NCBI GenBank assembly: GCA_030589825.1
Contig: JAUUZT010000017.1
Span: forward strand, 1-9,690
DNA from: Dehalococcoidia bacterium
GTDB taxonomy: Bacteria; Chloroflexota; Dehalococcoidia; GIF9; AB-539-J10
DNA length: 9,690 nucleotides
Direction of reading: 5' to 3'
The translations under genes were made by a program, and so were the position numbers. This document shows, in pieces, positions 1 through 6,099 of the stretch; position 1 is the first letter of the stretch, and each line of letters begins with the position of its first letter. Under the pieces are notes generated by a model. That model did not search any database. It was not told the origin of the DNA and was given only the letters and a program-made list of their open reading frames with translations.

Positions 1-426
1 AGGTGTCGAAGGTAAGAAAGTATCCTCTCCCAGTAACAACTTCCCTGTGCTCATTGGATTAGTGCCATCAATATCTTTCTCCGGAGAGATAATACTTTCA
101 GCCCTAAGAGTGTTTAGATGTTTTGGTAAAGGTAACTGAAGAATAATTCCATGGATTTTGGGGTCACTATTTAATTTTTCAAGCTCTGCCTCTAGTGTCT
201 CCTGGCTTGCATCCACTGGAATATTTATTGTTTCAGTAAATATTCCTACCTCTGCACAGCCTTTAGCAATACTGCGCAAATAAGACAGCGAACCTGGGTC
301 TTCTCCCAATAATACCGCGGCCAACCCAGGGGTTACTCCCCTTTCTTTCAGTTTTACAATTTTTTCCTTGAGTTCTTCCCTTATATCAGCAGCTATTTTT
401 CGTCCATCAATTATCTCTTGAGCCAC
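1..426 (-). CDS. folD: FolD, methylenetetrahydrofolate dehydrogenase/cyclohydrolase (N-terminal 142 residues, cut by window edge)
   Basis: Cytosolic enzyme interconverting 5,10-methylene-, methenyl- and 10-formyl-tetrahydrofolate. I translated it by hand from GTG at 426, with GGAGG at 433-437 six bases upstream. The overlapping ATG at 428 is in a frame that stops after five codons, so GTG is the start. Family landmarks are IIDGRKIA (residues 5-12), GEDPGS (41-46), tyrosine 49, QLPLP (about 97-101) and the KDIDGTNP loop (about 118-125). These match FolD from E. coli and many bacteria without gaps around the active site. The position of the catalytic lysine (E. coli Lys54, in Y-x-x-x-K) is Ile53 here, while the Tyr, Gln and Asp are kept. 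By family knowledge that lysine is needed for the cyclohydrolase step, so this copy may be dehydrogenase-only (inference). The C-terminal NAD(P)-binding half lies outside the window. Transcribed divergently from the mbh operon. Confidence 0.93.
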   Translation of the reverse strand, partial: MAQEIIDGRKIAADIREELKEKIVKLKERGVTPGLAAVLLGEDPGSLSYLRSIAKGCAEVGIFTETINIPVDASQETLEAELEKLNSDPKIHGIILQLPLPKHLNTLRAESIISPEKDIDGTNPMSTGKLLLGEDTFLPSTP

Positions 427-506
427 ATTTCGCCTCCGTTATTATTTTAATATTATTTTGTTTTAAATTTCCTGCACTATTTTTCTACAAACGTAATACA
501 TTGCTA

Positions 507-536
507 ATTTTAACGATTAAATCCATTACTGGTCAA
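507..536 (-). promoter_or_regulatory. Candidate sigma-70-type promoter for folD
   Basis: On the minus strand, TTGACC (536-531, five of six matches to the -35 consensus) and TAAAAT (512-507, five of six to the -10) are separated by 18 bases. Transcription would begin near 500 and leave a leader of roughly 74 bases before the GTG at 426. This is pattern-based only, but the position and spacing are right. Confidence 0.5.
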
Positions 537-556
537 TGAAATATCCTTCTACCCCC

Positions 557-586
557 TTGTTTTTTATATTTTCGCTGTTCTATAAT
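557..586 (+). promoter_or_regulatory. Candidate sigma-70-type promoter for the mbh operon
   Basis: A perfect TATAAT at 581-586 is preceded 18 bases upstream by TTGTTT at 557-562 (weak -35, three of six matches). The start of transcription would be near 593, just before the long inverted repeat at 601-658. A weaker TATACT at 679-684, beyond the T-runs, could be a second -10, but I see no good -35 for it. Confidence 0.45.
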
Positions 587-600
587 ATAGCCCTTATGTC

Positions 601-663
601 AGGAGAAGAAGGATAATTACAGTTACCATTTTTAGGAATTGTTAATTCGTCTTCTCCTTTTTT
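601..663 (+). terminator. Long imperfect hairpin followed by T-runs in the mbhA leader (attenuator-like)
   Basis: AGGAGAAGA (601-609) pairs perfectly with TCTTCTCCT (650-658). Inside it AATTA (615-619) pairs with TAATT (643-647), CAGTT (620-624) with AATTG (637-641) using one G-U, and CC (626-627) with GG (635-636), leaving a 7-base loop. A run of six T begins at 658 and another of seven T covers 667-673. No + strand gene lies upstream in the window because folD runs the other way. A terminator here could therefore act only on transcripts starting in this spacer, which suggests leader attenuation or a short RNA. The pairing is seen; the function is inferred. Confidence 0.5.
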
Positions 664-720
664 ATGTTTTTTTCAATATATACTAATTTAGAAAGGTAAT
701 TTGAACATAAGTTAATTATT

Positions 721-1236
721 ATGGCATTTTTAGTAACTTCTATTACCGTATATATATTTTATCTGCTTATGACTACTTCCTCCGGGAACCTTTTGCTATG
801 GAGCAAGGAGGAATTGATTATTGGTGGTGTTTTAGCCATTGTTGTTGGTGCACTTACCAAAAATATTTTAGTAAAAAAAGATCTTCGCATGCTTAGTCCT
901 CGTAGAATTTTTTTGTTTCTTATTTACCTTATTTTTGTATGGTTTCCAGCGCTTGCGGTAGCCAATATCGATGTTGCTTACCGTGTAATAACAGGAAAGA
1001 TAAATCCTGGTATTGTAAAAATTCAACCAAAATTACCAAACGACCTCAGTCTGATGATTCTGGCAAACTCTATAACCTTGACGCCAGGGACTCTGAGTGT
1101 AGAGGTAGATGAAAAAACAAATGCTCTTTATGTACATTGGATAAACGTAGATAAAGCGGCACTTAAAAAGATGCCGAGGGATCCAAAATATGTATGCGGT
1201 AAGTTTCCTGAATGGGCCAGGAGGATAGCTGGATGA
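721..1236 (+). CDS. mbhA: MbhA, MrpE/MnhE-like membrane subunit of Mbh hydrogenase
   Basis: First gene of the operon, 171 residues, inner membrane. Hydrophobic segments lie at about 3-20, 32-50 and 62-82, followed by a cytoplasmic domain with the MnhE-family signature NSITLTPGT (116-124) and a conserved ...VHWINV stretch (138-143). In Mrp antiporters and in Mbh, this subunit belongs to the part of the membrane arm thought to carry the sodium pathway. The ATG at 721 is the only usual start codon in frame downstream of a stop at 697-699 and ahead of the first membrane segment. The nearest ribosome-binding-like sequence is AAAGGT at 692-697, 23 bases away, so initiation may be weak or use an AT-rich leader. 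Its stop overlaps the ATG of mbhB (ATGA), so the two are probably translationally coupled. Confidence 0.93.
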   Translation: MAFLVTSITVYIFYLLMTTSSGNLLLWSKEELIIGGVLAIVVGALTKNILVKKDLRMLSPRRIFLFLIYLIFVWFPALAVANIDVAYRVITGKINPGIVKIQPKLPNDLSLMILANSITLTPGTLSVEVDEKTNALYVHWINVDKAALKKMPRDPKYVCGKFPEWARRIAG

Positions 1237-1487
1237 TGTGGATTTCAGTAGCCATAGCTTTGGTAATATTTATAATCGTTGCTTTAATAAGGCTTATTAT
1301 AGGCCCAACGATTCCTGATCGTCTGGTAGCCCTTGATACTATTAACACCATCGTAATAGTAATTATGATCGTGTTGGGAGCAGCATTTAAAGAGGTACTG
1401 CTTATCGATGTTGCTATCGTATATGCCGTGCTCTCATTTATAACTACGCTTTTTATAGCAAAATACATAGAGAAAGGGAATTTTTAA
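1233..1487 (+). CDS. mbhB: MbhB, MrpF/MnhF-like membrane subunit
   Basis: 84-residue membrane protein with three predicted helices (about 2-22, 34-52, 56-76). The family signature is GPTIPDRLVALD (24-35), followed by the helix with KEVLLIDVAIVYA, where a conserved Asp sits in the membrane. An upstream in-frame ATG at 1212 would add seven residues. I prefer ATG 1233 because AGGAGG at 1219-1224 lies eight bases before it and would fall inside the longer version, and because 1233 gives the ATGA overlap with mbhA; ATG 1236 is also possible. In Mrp complexes MrpE, F and G form the ion-translocating end of the membrane arm. The same role is inferred here. Confidence 0.92.
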   Translation: MMWISVAIALVIFIIVALIRLIIGPTIPDRLVALDTINTIVIVIMIVLGAAFKEVLLIDVAIVYAVLSFITTLFIAKYIEKGNF

Positions 1488-1846
1488 TGAATATCGCTCT
1501 CTATATATTTATAGGCATTGGATGTTTATTCAATCTTATAGGAGTCATTGGGCTTCATCGTTTTCCTGACTTTTATACAAGATTACATGCTGCAACTAAA
1601 TGTACAACTTTTGGTTCTATATTCCTGATAATAGCTGTAATGATACAATCTATAGCTATATGGACGACAGAAGGTATCTCTTCTCCTGAATCGGTTTTGT
1701 CCATTCATTCCTTTATTGCAATGATCGCCTTGGTACTTACAAATGCCACTGGTGCTCATGCTATAGCACGTGCTGGTCACAGAAGCGGAGTTAAACCTGT
1801 CAGAGCAGTGGTAGATGACATTGATGGAGCAAAGATAAATGATTGA
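1487..1846 (+). CDS. mbhC: MbhC, MrpG/MnhG-like membrane subunit
   Basis: 119 residues, three predicted membrane helices (about 3-21, 41-60, 73-95). The MnhG signature GLHRFPDFYTRLHAATK spans 22-38, and a second conserved stretch, TNATGAHAIARA, spans 85-96. The tail after residue 97 is hydrophilic (about 23 residues) and ends on an acidic/polar note. The start codon shares one base with the stop of mbhB (TAATG), and a purine-rich AAAGGG lies about seven bases upstream. It is part of the sodium/proton-handling module of the membrane-bound hydrogenase. The last eight bases overlap mbhD. Confidence 0.93.
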   Translation: MNIALYIFIGIGCLFNLIGVIGLHRFPDFYTRLHAATKCTTFGSIFLIIAVMIQSIAIWTTEGISSPESVLSIHSFIAMIALVLTNATGAHAIARAGHRSGVKPVRAVVDDIDGAKIND

Positions 1847-2081
1847 GTCAGAACTGTTACATATAGTTATACCAATACTGCTTGTAGTATGTGCTCTTTT
1901 GGTTTTAATTGTTAATGATCTGATAATTGCTACTATAGCGCTAGGAGCTCTAAGTTTGTTGTTATCACTAGAATTTTTCATTTTACAAGCACCTGATGTA
2001 GCTATTGCAGAAGCTGGCATAGGAGCAGCAATAACAACGGCAATATTTATAATCGCAATAAAAGCAACAAAACGGATGTAG
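1839..2081 (+). CDS. mbhD: MbhD, DUF4040/MrpA-C-terminal-like membrane subunit
   Basis: 80 residues, three hydrophobic segments (about 8-26, 28-48, 60-76). The motif APDVAIAEAGIGAAITT (51-67) is the hallmark of the short MbhD/DUF4040 family, which corresponds to the region of MrpA just after its antiporter domain. Glu58 within it is the conserved membrane glutamate of the family. In Mrp antiporters this piece is fused into one long MrpA; here, as in archaeal Mbh, it is a separate gene. GGAG at 1826-1829 precedes the ATG by nine bases, and the start overlaps the end of mbhC by eight bases. Confidence 0.9.
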   Translation: MIESELLHIVIPILLVVCALLVLIVNDLIIATIALGALSLLLSLEFFILQAPDVAIAEAGIGAAITTAIFIIAIKATKRM

Positions 2082-2089
2082 GAGATAAT

Positions 2090-2362
2090 TTGAGAAAGAT
2101 TGCTACAATTGGTTCTTTAATAATAGTGGCTGTTTTGTTTGTAGCTTGTGCGCTGCTAATGCATCCGTTTGGTCAGCCACCAGCTGACATGGATGATTAT
2201 ATAATTGATAATGCCCAGAGTGAGACTGGTGCCAATAATGTAGTATCTTCAGTCGTCTTTGATTATAGAGGATATGATACCCTTGGTGAGGCTACCATCC
2301 TTTTTACTGCAGTTACTGCAGTAGTAATGTTATTCAGAGCAACGAAGGAGGAAACAATTTAG
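2090..2362 (+). CDS. mbhE: MbhE, MrpA-C-terminal-tail-like membrane subunit
   Basis: 90 residues starting at TTG 2090, with AGGAG (2080-2084) five bases upstream. An N-terminal helix (about 5-24) and a C-terminal helix (68-84) flank a hydrophilic segment containing TGANN (46-50) and VVFDYRGYDTLGE (55-67). That segment is the conserved pattern of the MbhE/MrpA tail family (TGxxN...V..R..DTxGE). It pairs with MbhD to replace the C-terminal part of MrpA. The ordinary antiporter domain of MrpA is absent from the operon, as in archaeal Mbh. Eight bases separate it from mbhD, and the stop at 2360-2362 lies two bases before the mbhF ATG. Confidence 0.9.
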   Translation: MRKIATIGSLIIVAVLFVACALLMHPFGQPPADMDDYIIDNAQSETGANNVVSSVVFDYRGYDTLGEATILFTAVTAVVMLFRATKEETI

Positions 2363-2364
2363 TA

Positions 2365-2826
2365 ATGATGTCTAAGATTGTACGAACAATAACTAATTTG
2401 TTTACCCCTTTCATATTTATGTTTGGGCTATACGTCATTATTCATGGGCATATTACACCAGGTGGAGGCTTTCAGGGTGGGGCAGTATTCGCATCAGGAA
2501 TAGCCTTGCTTATAGTCGCTTTCAATTCAAAGAAAGTACAGAAACATTTAAAGGAACATCATCTATCCATTATAGAGAGTAGTGGAGCGCTCATGTTTAT
2601 CGGCCTGGCTTTTGCAGGACTCGCTTTCACTTTCTTCTTCAATATACTCATTGGTTCGCCTATTTTTGGCCAGATTCCACCTGAGGGTTCGAATCCTGGA
2701 TTCATATGGACAGCGGGAGTAATTCCTCTTATGAATATAGCTGTCGGTTTGAAAGTTATTGCTGGGTTATCTGCAATCGTCTTAGTAATGGCATTGAGTT
2801 CCAGCAATGTAAGGATAGAAGAATGA
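2365..2826 (+). CDS. mbhF: MbhF, MrpB/MnhB-like membrane subunit
   Basis: 153 residues with four predicted membrane helices (about 12-29, 38-54, 70-95, 121-147). The MnhB-family signature HGHITPGGGFQGGA is at 27-40. Two ATG codons are adjacent (2365, 2368), and AGGAGG at 2346-2351 is 13 to 16 bases upstream, longer than ideal, but no other in-frame start exists. In Mrp and Mbh, MrpB-like and MrpC-like subunits sit beside the large MrpD-like antiporter subunit. The gene ends in ATGA overlap with mbhG. Confidence 0.93.
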   Translation: MMSKIVRTITNLFTPFIFMFGLYVIIHGHITPGGGFQGGAVFASGIALLIVAFNSKKVQKHLKEHHLSIIESSGALMFIGLAFAGLAFTFFFNILIGSPIFGQIPPEGSNPGFIWTAGVIPLMNIAVGLKVIAGLSAIVLVMALSSSNVRIEE

Positions 2827-3176
2827 CAGAAAGTTTATTTAATATACCATTCCTGGCAATAGCAGCACTTATAGTTATCTCACTTTATATAATCATCACC
2901 CAGAAAAACCTGATAAAACTGGTGATGGGTATTGTTATACTTGAATCGGCCGTAAACTTTTTCCTTGTCTCTTTAGGCTATAGAAGTGGTGGTGCTACTC
3001 CTATATACACGAACGCTCCTGAGAAACTAATGGTATTGCCGGTTCCACAAGCTTTAACTCTTACGAGCATCGTCATTGGGGTTTCTGTCACCGCTCTGAT
3101 GCTTTCTATGATAATACTCATTTATCGCCATACCGGTGATATAGACGCTGAGAAATCGAGAAGATTGAAAGGATAA
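2823..3176 (+). CDS. mbhG: MbhG, MrpC/NuoK-like membrane subunit
   Basis: 117 residues from ATG 2823, overlapping mbhF by four bases, with AAGGA (2811-2815) seven bases upstream. A longer reading starting at 2706 exists, but it would place 39 unrelated hydrophilic residues before the first helix, inside mbhF, so I reject it. Three membrane helices (about 7-26, 32-51, 78-101) match NuoK/MnhC. Glu41 in ILESAVNFF corresponds to the conserved membrane glutamate of NuoK. The stretch LPVPQALTLTSIVIG (72-86) is the family's second signature. It is proposed to form part of the proton path next to the MrpD-like subunit. Confidence 0.93.
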   Translation: MTESLFNIPFLAIAALIVISLYIIITQKNLIKLVMGIVILESAVNFFLVSLGYRSGGATPIYTNAPEKLMVLPVPQALTLTSIVIGVSVTALMLSMIILIYRHTGDIDAEKSRRLKG

Positions 3177-3180
3177 TGAA

Positions 3181-4746
3181 TTGCAGAGCCTTATAATTCA
3201 CTCTCCTATATTAGCAATAGCCATCCCTCTGTTGGCGGCATTCCTTACGCCATTAATAGGCAAGTTCAGTAGTAAAGCCAGAGATATTGTGGTAATAGTA
3301 GCACTGGCAGTTACCGAATTCTTAGTATTGATACTTGCACGAGATATCTATGCCAGTGGTTTGCATGTATACACTTTGGGGGCATTATCACCTACCCTGG
3401 CTACTCCCGAAAATTTCATGATTCCTGTGCGTATAGTACTGGAAGTAGACGCAATGTCAGTATTCATGGGAATTATATCTGCTACTGTCGCTCTGGCTGC
3501 TGCCATCTATTCTATCTCCTTCATGAAGAGGGAAACTGGCGGAACTAAATTCTACACCTTACTACTTTTATTAACCGTAGGTATGATTGGTTTAGAATTC
3601 ACCGGCGATCTATTTAATATGTTCATTTTTCTAGAGATACTTTCCATCTCTGGTGCTGCATTAGCTGGATTTAGAATTCGTTATGCTGATGCTATAGAAG
3701 GCGGATTCAAGTACTTGGTTATTTCTGCTATTGGTGCTCTTGTTGTACTTTTCGCCGTAGGCATTTTCTATGGCCAATATAATTTACTTAACATAGCCGC
3801 ACTTGCAAAGGTAATGCAGTATACTTCTTTAGACCAGCTGGCGTTGGTTCTATTGATAATGGCTTTCGGTATGAAATTGGCAAGTGTGCCAATGCACATG
3901 TGGGCTCCAGATACTTATAGTGTTGCCCCCGCTGGTACGACACCGATGATTTACGTCGCCAGTCAGGCGTGTCTGTATGCCTTGATTAGAATATGTTTTA
4001 CCCTTTATGGCGTTACCATGAACACCTCTACTATAGGTTGGATAATAATAGTACTCGGTGTTTTAAGCATGTTTATTGGGGTTACCGTAGCAGTCAAACA
4101 AACTGATATAAAACGCTTGATGGCTTATCATGCCATCTCACAGAGTGGTTACATGTTATTAGGTATCGGCGTCGGAATTGCAGTTCTTGCTGACCCTGTT
4201 GCTCTTGCCGCCTATGGTAAAACTGCTATAAGTGGAGGTATTTTCCATATAGTTAACAATGCGCTTTATAAAGGTTTATTGTTTTTAACAGCAGAAGCAC
4301 TATTCTTCAGTCTTGGTACCCGTGATCTTAACAAAATGGGTGGTATGGCCCGAAATATGAAATATACAACTATATTCTTTATAATCGGAGCTTTGGCCAT
4401 ATCTGGTATTCCGCCTTTTAATGGTTTTACTTCAAAATTAATGATCTATGAATCAGTTTACCAGTTCAGTCCACTGCTTGCTGTTATTGCAATGCTTGTA
4501 TCTATCTTAACCTTGGCTTCATTTACGAAGGCCTTTCAATCTGCCTTTACAGGTCCAGCACTGCCACAATATAACAATGTCAAAGAGGTACCTAAACCAA
4601 TGCTAATCGGTATGGGTATATTAGCAGTTTTAATCGTTTTCTTTAGCCTTTTCCCTAATCTTGTTGTTAACACTATAGTCAACCCTGCGACTGATTCATT
4701 GATAAACCAGGCAGGATATATTTCTAGTGTCATGGGAGGACTATAA
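3181..4746 (+). CDS. mbhH: MbhH, MrpD/NuoN-like antiporter subunit
   Basis: 521 residues, about 14 membrane helices, the only full antiporter-type subunit in the operon. The start is TTG 3181 with AAAGGA (3168-3173) seven bases upstream. Expected charged residues of the Nuo L/M/N family are visible: Glu152 in FLEILSISG, Lys177 (GGFKYL), Lys232 (FGMKLASVPMHMW) followed by APD (242-244), His356 and Lys364 (IFHIVNNALYKGL), and Lys419 near PPFNGFTSK. The stretch KRLMAYHAISQSGYM (311-325) is also typical. By family knowledge these residues form the proton path driven by the hydrogenase module. Length is within the usual range. The stop shares its last base with the mbhI ATG. Confidence 0.95.
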   Translation: MQSLIIHSPILAIAIPLLAAFLTPLIGKFSSKARDIVVIVALAVTEFLVLILARDIYASGLHVYTLGALSPTLATPENFMIPVRIVLEVDAMSVFMGIISATVALAAAIYSISFMKRETGGTKFYTLLLLLTVGMIGLEFTGDLFNMFIFLEILSISGAALAGFRIRYADAIEGGFKYLVISAIGALVVLFAVGIFYGQYNLLNIAALAKVMQYTSLDQLALVLLIMAFGMKLASVPMHMWAPDTYSVAPAGTTPMIYVASQACLYALIRICFTLYGVTMNTSTIGWIIIVLGVLSMFIGVTVAVKQTDIKRLMAYHAISQSGYMLLGIGVGIAVLADPVALAAYGKTAISGGIFHIVNNALYKGLLFLTAEALFFSLGTRDLNKMGGMARNMKYTTIFFIIGALAISGIPPFNGFTSKLMIYESVYQFSPLLAVIAMLVSILTLASFTKAFQSAFTGPALPQYNNVKEVPKPMLIGMGILAVLIVFFSLFPNLVVNTIVNPATDSLINQAGYISSVMGGL

Positions 4747-5072
4747 TGAGCGCATTGTCTTTCTGGAGTCCACTAGTTCTATTATTTTCTTTCGTTTTAT
4801 TATCTCTTGTTGTTCTTATTTTCAGGAATAGAGGAGAGAAGAGATACAAGAAGGGTACAGCCCAAACAAAGATATTTCTCGCTGGTGAAGAAGAACCCGA
4901 CCCTGAAAAACTACATGTTAAAGCGCATAATATGTACTGGGGCTTTTTCGAGGCGTTGAAACATTATTATGGGCCTACTATGAAGGCGCATACTGGTATA
5001 ATAAATGACTATTTATTATGGTTCGTAAGTCTTATAGCACTAACAGCGTTAATTGTCTTTATTTCAGGCTAA
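4746..5072 (+). CDS. mbhI: MbhI, linker subunit between membrane and hydrogenase modules
   Basis: 108 residues. One helix is at about 6-26, a basic stretch RNRGEKRYKKG at 27-37, then a hydrophilic middle, and a second helix at 88-107. The central motif YWGFFEALKHYY (64-75) followed by AHTGIINDYLLWF (81-93) is what I recall from MbhI of Thermococcales. In the archaeal enzyme this small protein bridges the antiporter-like module and the NuoH-like subunit, and that bridging role is assumed here. GGGAGG at 4734-4739 precedes the ATG by six bases, and the start overlaps the mbhH stop (TAATG). It is the last gene before the only real gap in the operon (5073-5119). Its position agrees with the Pyrococcus order. 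Confidence 0.85.
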   Translation: MSALSFWSPLVLLFSFVLLSLVVLIFRNRGEKRYKKGTAQTKIFLAGEEEPDPEKLHVKAHNMYWGFFEALKHYYGPTMKAHTGIINDYLLWFVSLIALTALIVFISG

Positions 5073-5119
5073 TTTTTATTATTAATTATTTATGAATAAC
5101 TTTAATCCAAGGAGATTAC

Positions 5120-5554
5120 ATGGGTCTTAAATCATTTAAAAGAGCATTATGGGTATATCATCTCAACACTGGTTCTTGTAATGGTTGTGATATTGAGATT
5201 CTTGCTGCGCTTACTCCCCGATACGACCTTGAACGATTTGGTATAGTGCTTGTCGGTTCACCACGCCATGCCGATGTGCTATTGGTAACAGGCCCCGTTA
5301 CTAATCAGATGGCGCCAAGGCTAAAGCGAATTTATGACCAGGTACCTGAGCCTAAAATGGTGCTAGTGATTGGAAATTGTGGGGTAGAAGGCCTTGTCTT
5401 TCATGAATCCTATAATCTGTCAGGCCCGGTAGACCAAATTATACCAGTAGACGTATATGTTCCCGGTTGCCCCACCAGGCCAGAGGCAATCATAGAAGGA
5501 GTTTTGAAAGCCTGGTTAAAACTTGAAAAACCAGTCAAGGAAAAAGTAACATAA
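5120..5554 (+). CDS. mbhJ: MbhJ, NuoB-like [NiFe]-hydrogenase small subunit
   Basis: 144 residues, soluble, peripheral on the membrane. It carries the proximal [4Fe-4S] cluster that hands electrons to the NiFe site. The four cysteines are visible: Cys20 and Cys23 in SCNGCDIE, Cys87 in IGNCGVEG, and Cys117 in VPGCPTRPE. The short length and absence of a Tat signal or extra cluster domain are typical of group 4 small subunits. AAGGAGA at 5109-5115 gives a strong ribosome binding site for ATG 5120. It follows a 47-base AT-rich spacer after mbhI and starts the hydrogenase half of the operon. The stop overlaps the mbhK start by one base. Confidence 0.95.
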   Translation: MGLKSFKRALWVYHLNTGSCNGCDIEILAALTPRYDLERFGIVLVGSPRHADVLLVTGPVTNQMAPRLKRIYDQVPEPKMVLVIGNCGVEGLVFHESYNLSGPVDQIIPVDVYVPGCPTRPEAIIEGVLKAWLKLEKPVKEKVT

Positions 5555-6099
5555 TGAATTTACTTTCACCTGAGGAAATAGTAGAGAGCTTTAAGTCTTC
5601 TCTGGGTAAAGACTTGGTGGATTCCACTATATATAGACAAGAAATTGCGAGTAAAGCAAACCTGTTCACCTCCATTTCAATAGTTGTGAATAGAGAGGCA
5701 TTTAGAGACGCAATCAACCATATTTGTAAATTGCAGGAAGATCCACATTTTATTGTAATATCCTCCAGTGATCGAGGTGATAATGTAGAGCTGATTTACC
5801 ATATGTCAATATATTATGGTCTGCATCTTAAAGAGATATCCCTTTTATTGACTGTAATGTTACCTAAAACCGATTTAAGAATACCTACCATTACAGATAT
5901 CTTGCCAGGTACAATATTTGCAGAACGTGAAACTCAAGAAATGATGGGTGTCGAGGTAACAGGTATCCCCGATAACAGACGATTATTCTTACCAGATGAT
6001 TTCCCGGCAGGCGTTTATCCCTGGAGAAATGATGAAGCTGGCCTAAAACCAGAAATGACCAGAGTTTTGCCGGGACGACAGGGAATGAAACATGAGTGA
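5554..6099 (+). CDS. mbhK: MbhK, NuoC-like subunit
   Basis: 181 residues, soluble, with no cofactor. The NuoC-family signature runs from Glu124 to Asp149: an ERETQEMMGV block (124-133) followed by a GIPDNRRLFLPDD block (137-149), matching the ERE-xx-DMFG ... HP..RR..LPD pattern of complex I. The N-terminal part (20-110) is the usual alpha/beta domain and is poorly conserved. It scaffolds MbhL and MbhJ. The ATG shares one base with the mbhJ stop. AAGGA at 5537-5541 is 12 bases upstream, somewhat far, so translation is probably coupled to mbhJ. The last eight bases overlap mbhL. It is a separate gene, not fused to the large subunit as in HycE. Confidence 0.93.
   Translation: MNLLSPEEIVESFKSSLGKDLVDSTIYRQEIASKANLFTSISIVVNREAFRDAINHICKLQEDPHFIVISSSDRGDNVELIYHMSIYYGLHLKEISLLLTVMLPKTDLRIPTITDILPGTIFAERETQEMMGVEVTGIPDNRRLFLPDDFPAGVYPWRNDEAGLKPEMTRVLPGRQGMKHE

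Noticed and set aside
596..616. Six-codon leader peptide (MSGEEG) in the mbhA leader
   Set aside because: It would begin about three bases after the predicted transcription start with no ribosome binding site, and has no run of a single amino acid that would suggest classical attenuation.
1212..1232. Longer start for mbhB at ATG 1212
   Set aside because: AGGAGG at 1219-1224 serves ATG 1233, and the extra seven residues are polar and precede the first helix.
1163..1468. 101-codon open frame on the minus strand across mbhB
   Set aside because: Antisense to mbhB, with Ile/Thr-rich content mirroring the membrane-helix codons of the + strand. No independent support.
1583..2020. 145-codon open frame on the minus strand across mbhC and mbhD
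   Set aside because: Lies antisense to two well-recognised genes. Its product is Ser/Thr/Cys-rich with no family resemblance and no ribosome binding site, typical of a shadow frame.
2706..2822. Upstream extension of mbhG by 39 codons
   Set aside because: The extension lies inside mbhF, is hydrophilic and unlike NuoK/MrpC. ATG 2823 has its own ribosome binding site and the ATGA overlap.
721..5072. Stand-alone Mrp sodium/proton antiporter operon
   Set aside because: No full MrpA antiporter domain is present. Its tail is split into mbhD/mbhE, and the genes run on into NiFe-hydrogenase subunits, which is the Mbh arrangement.
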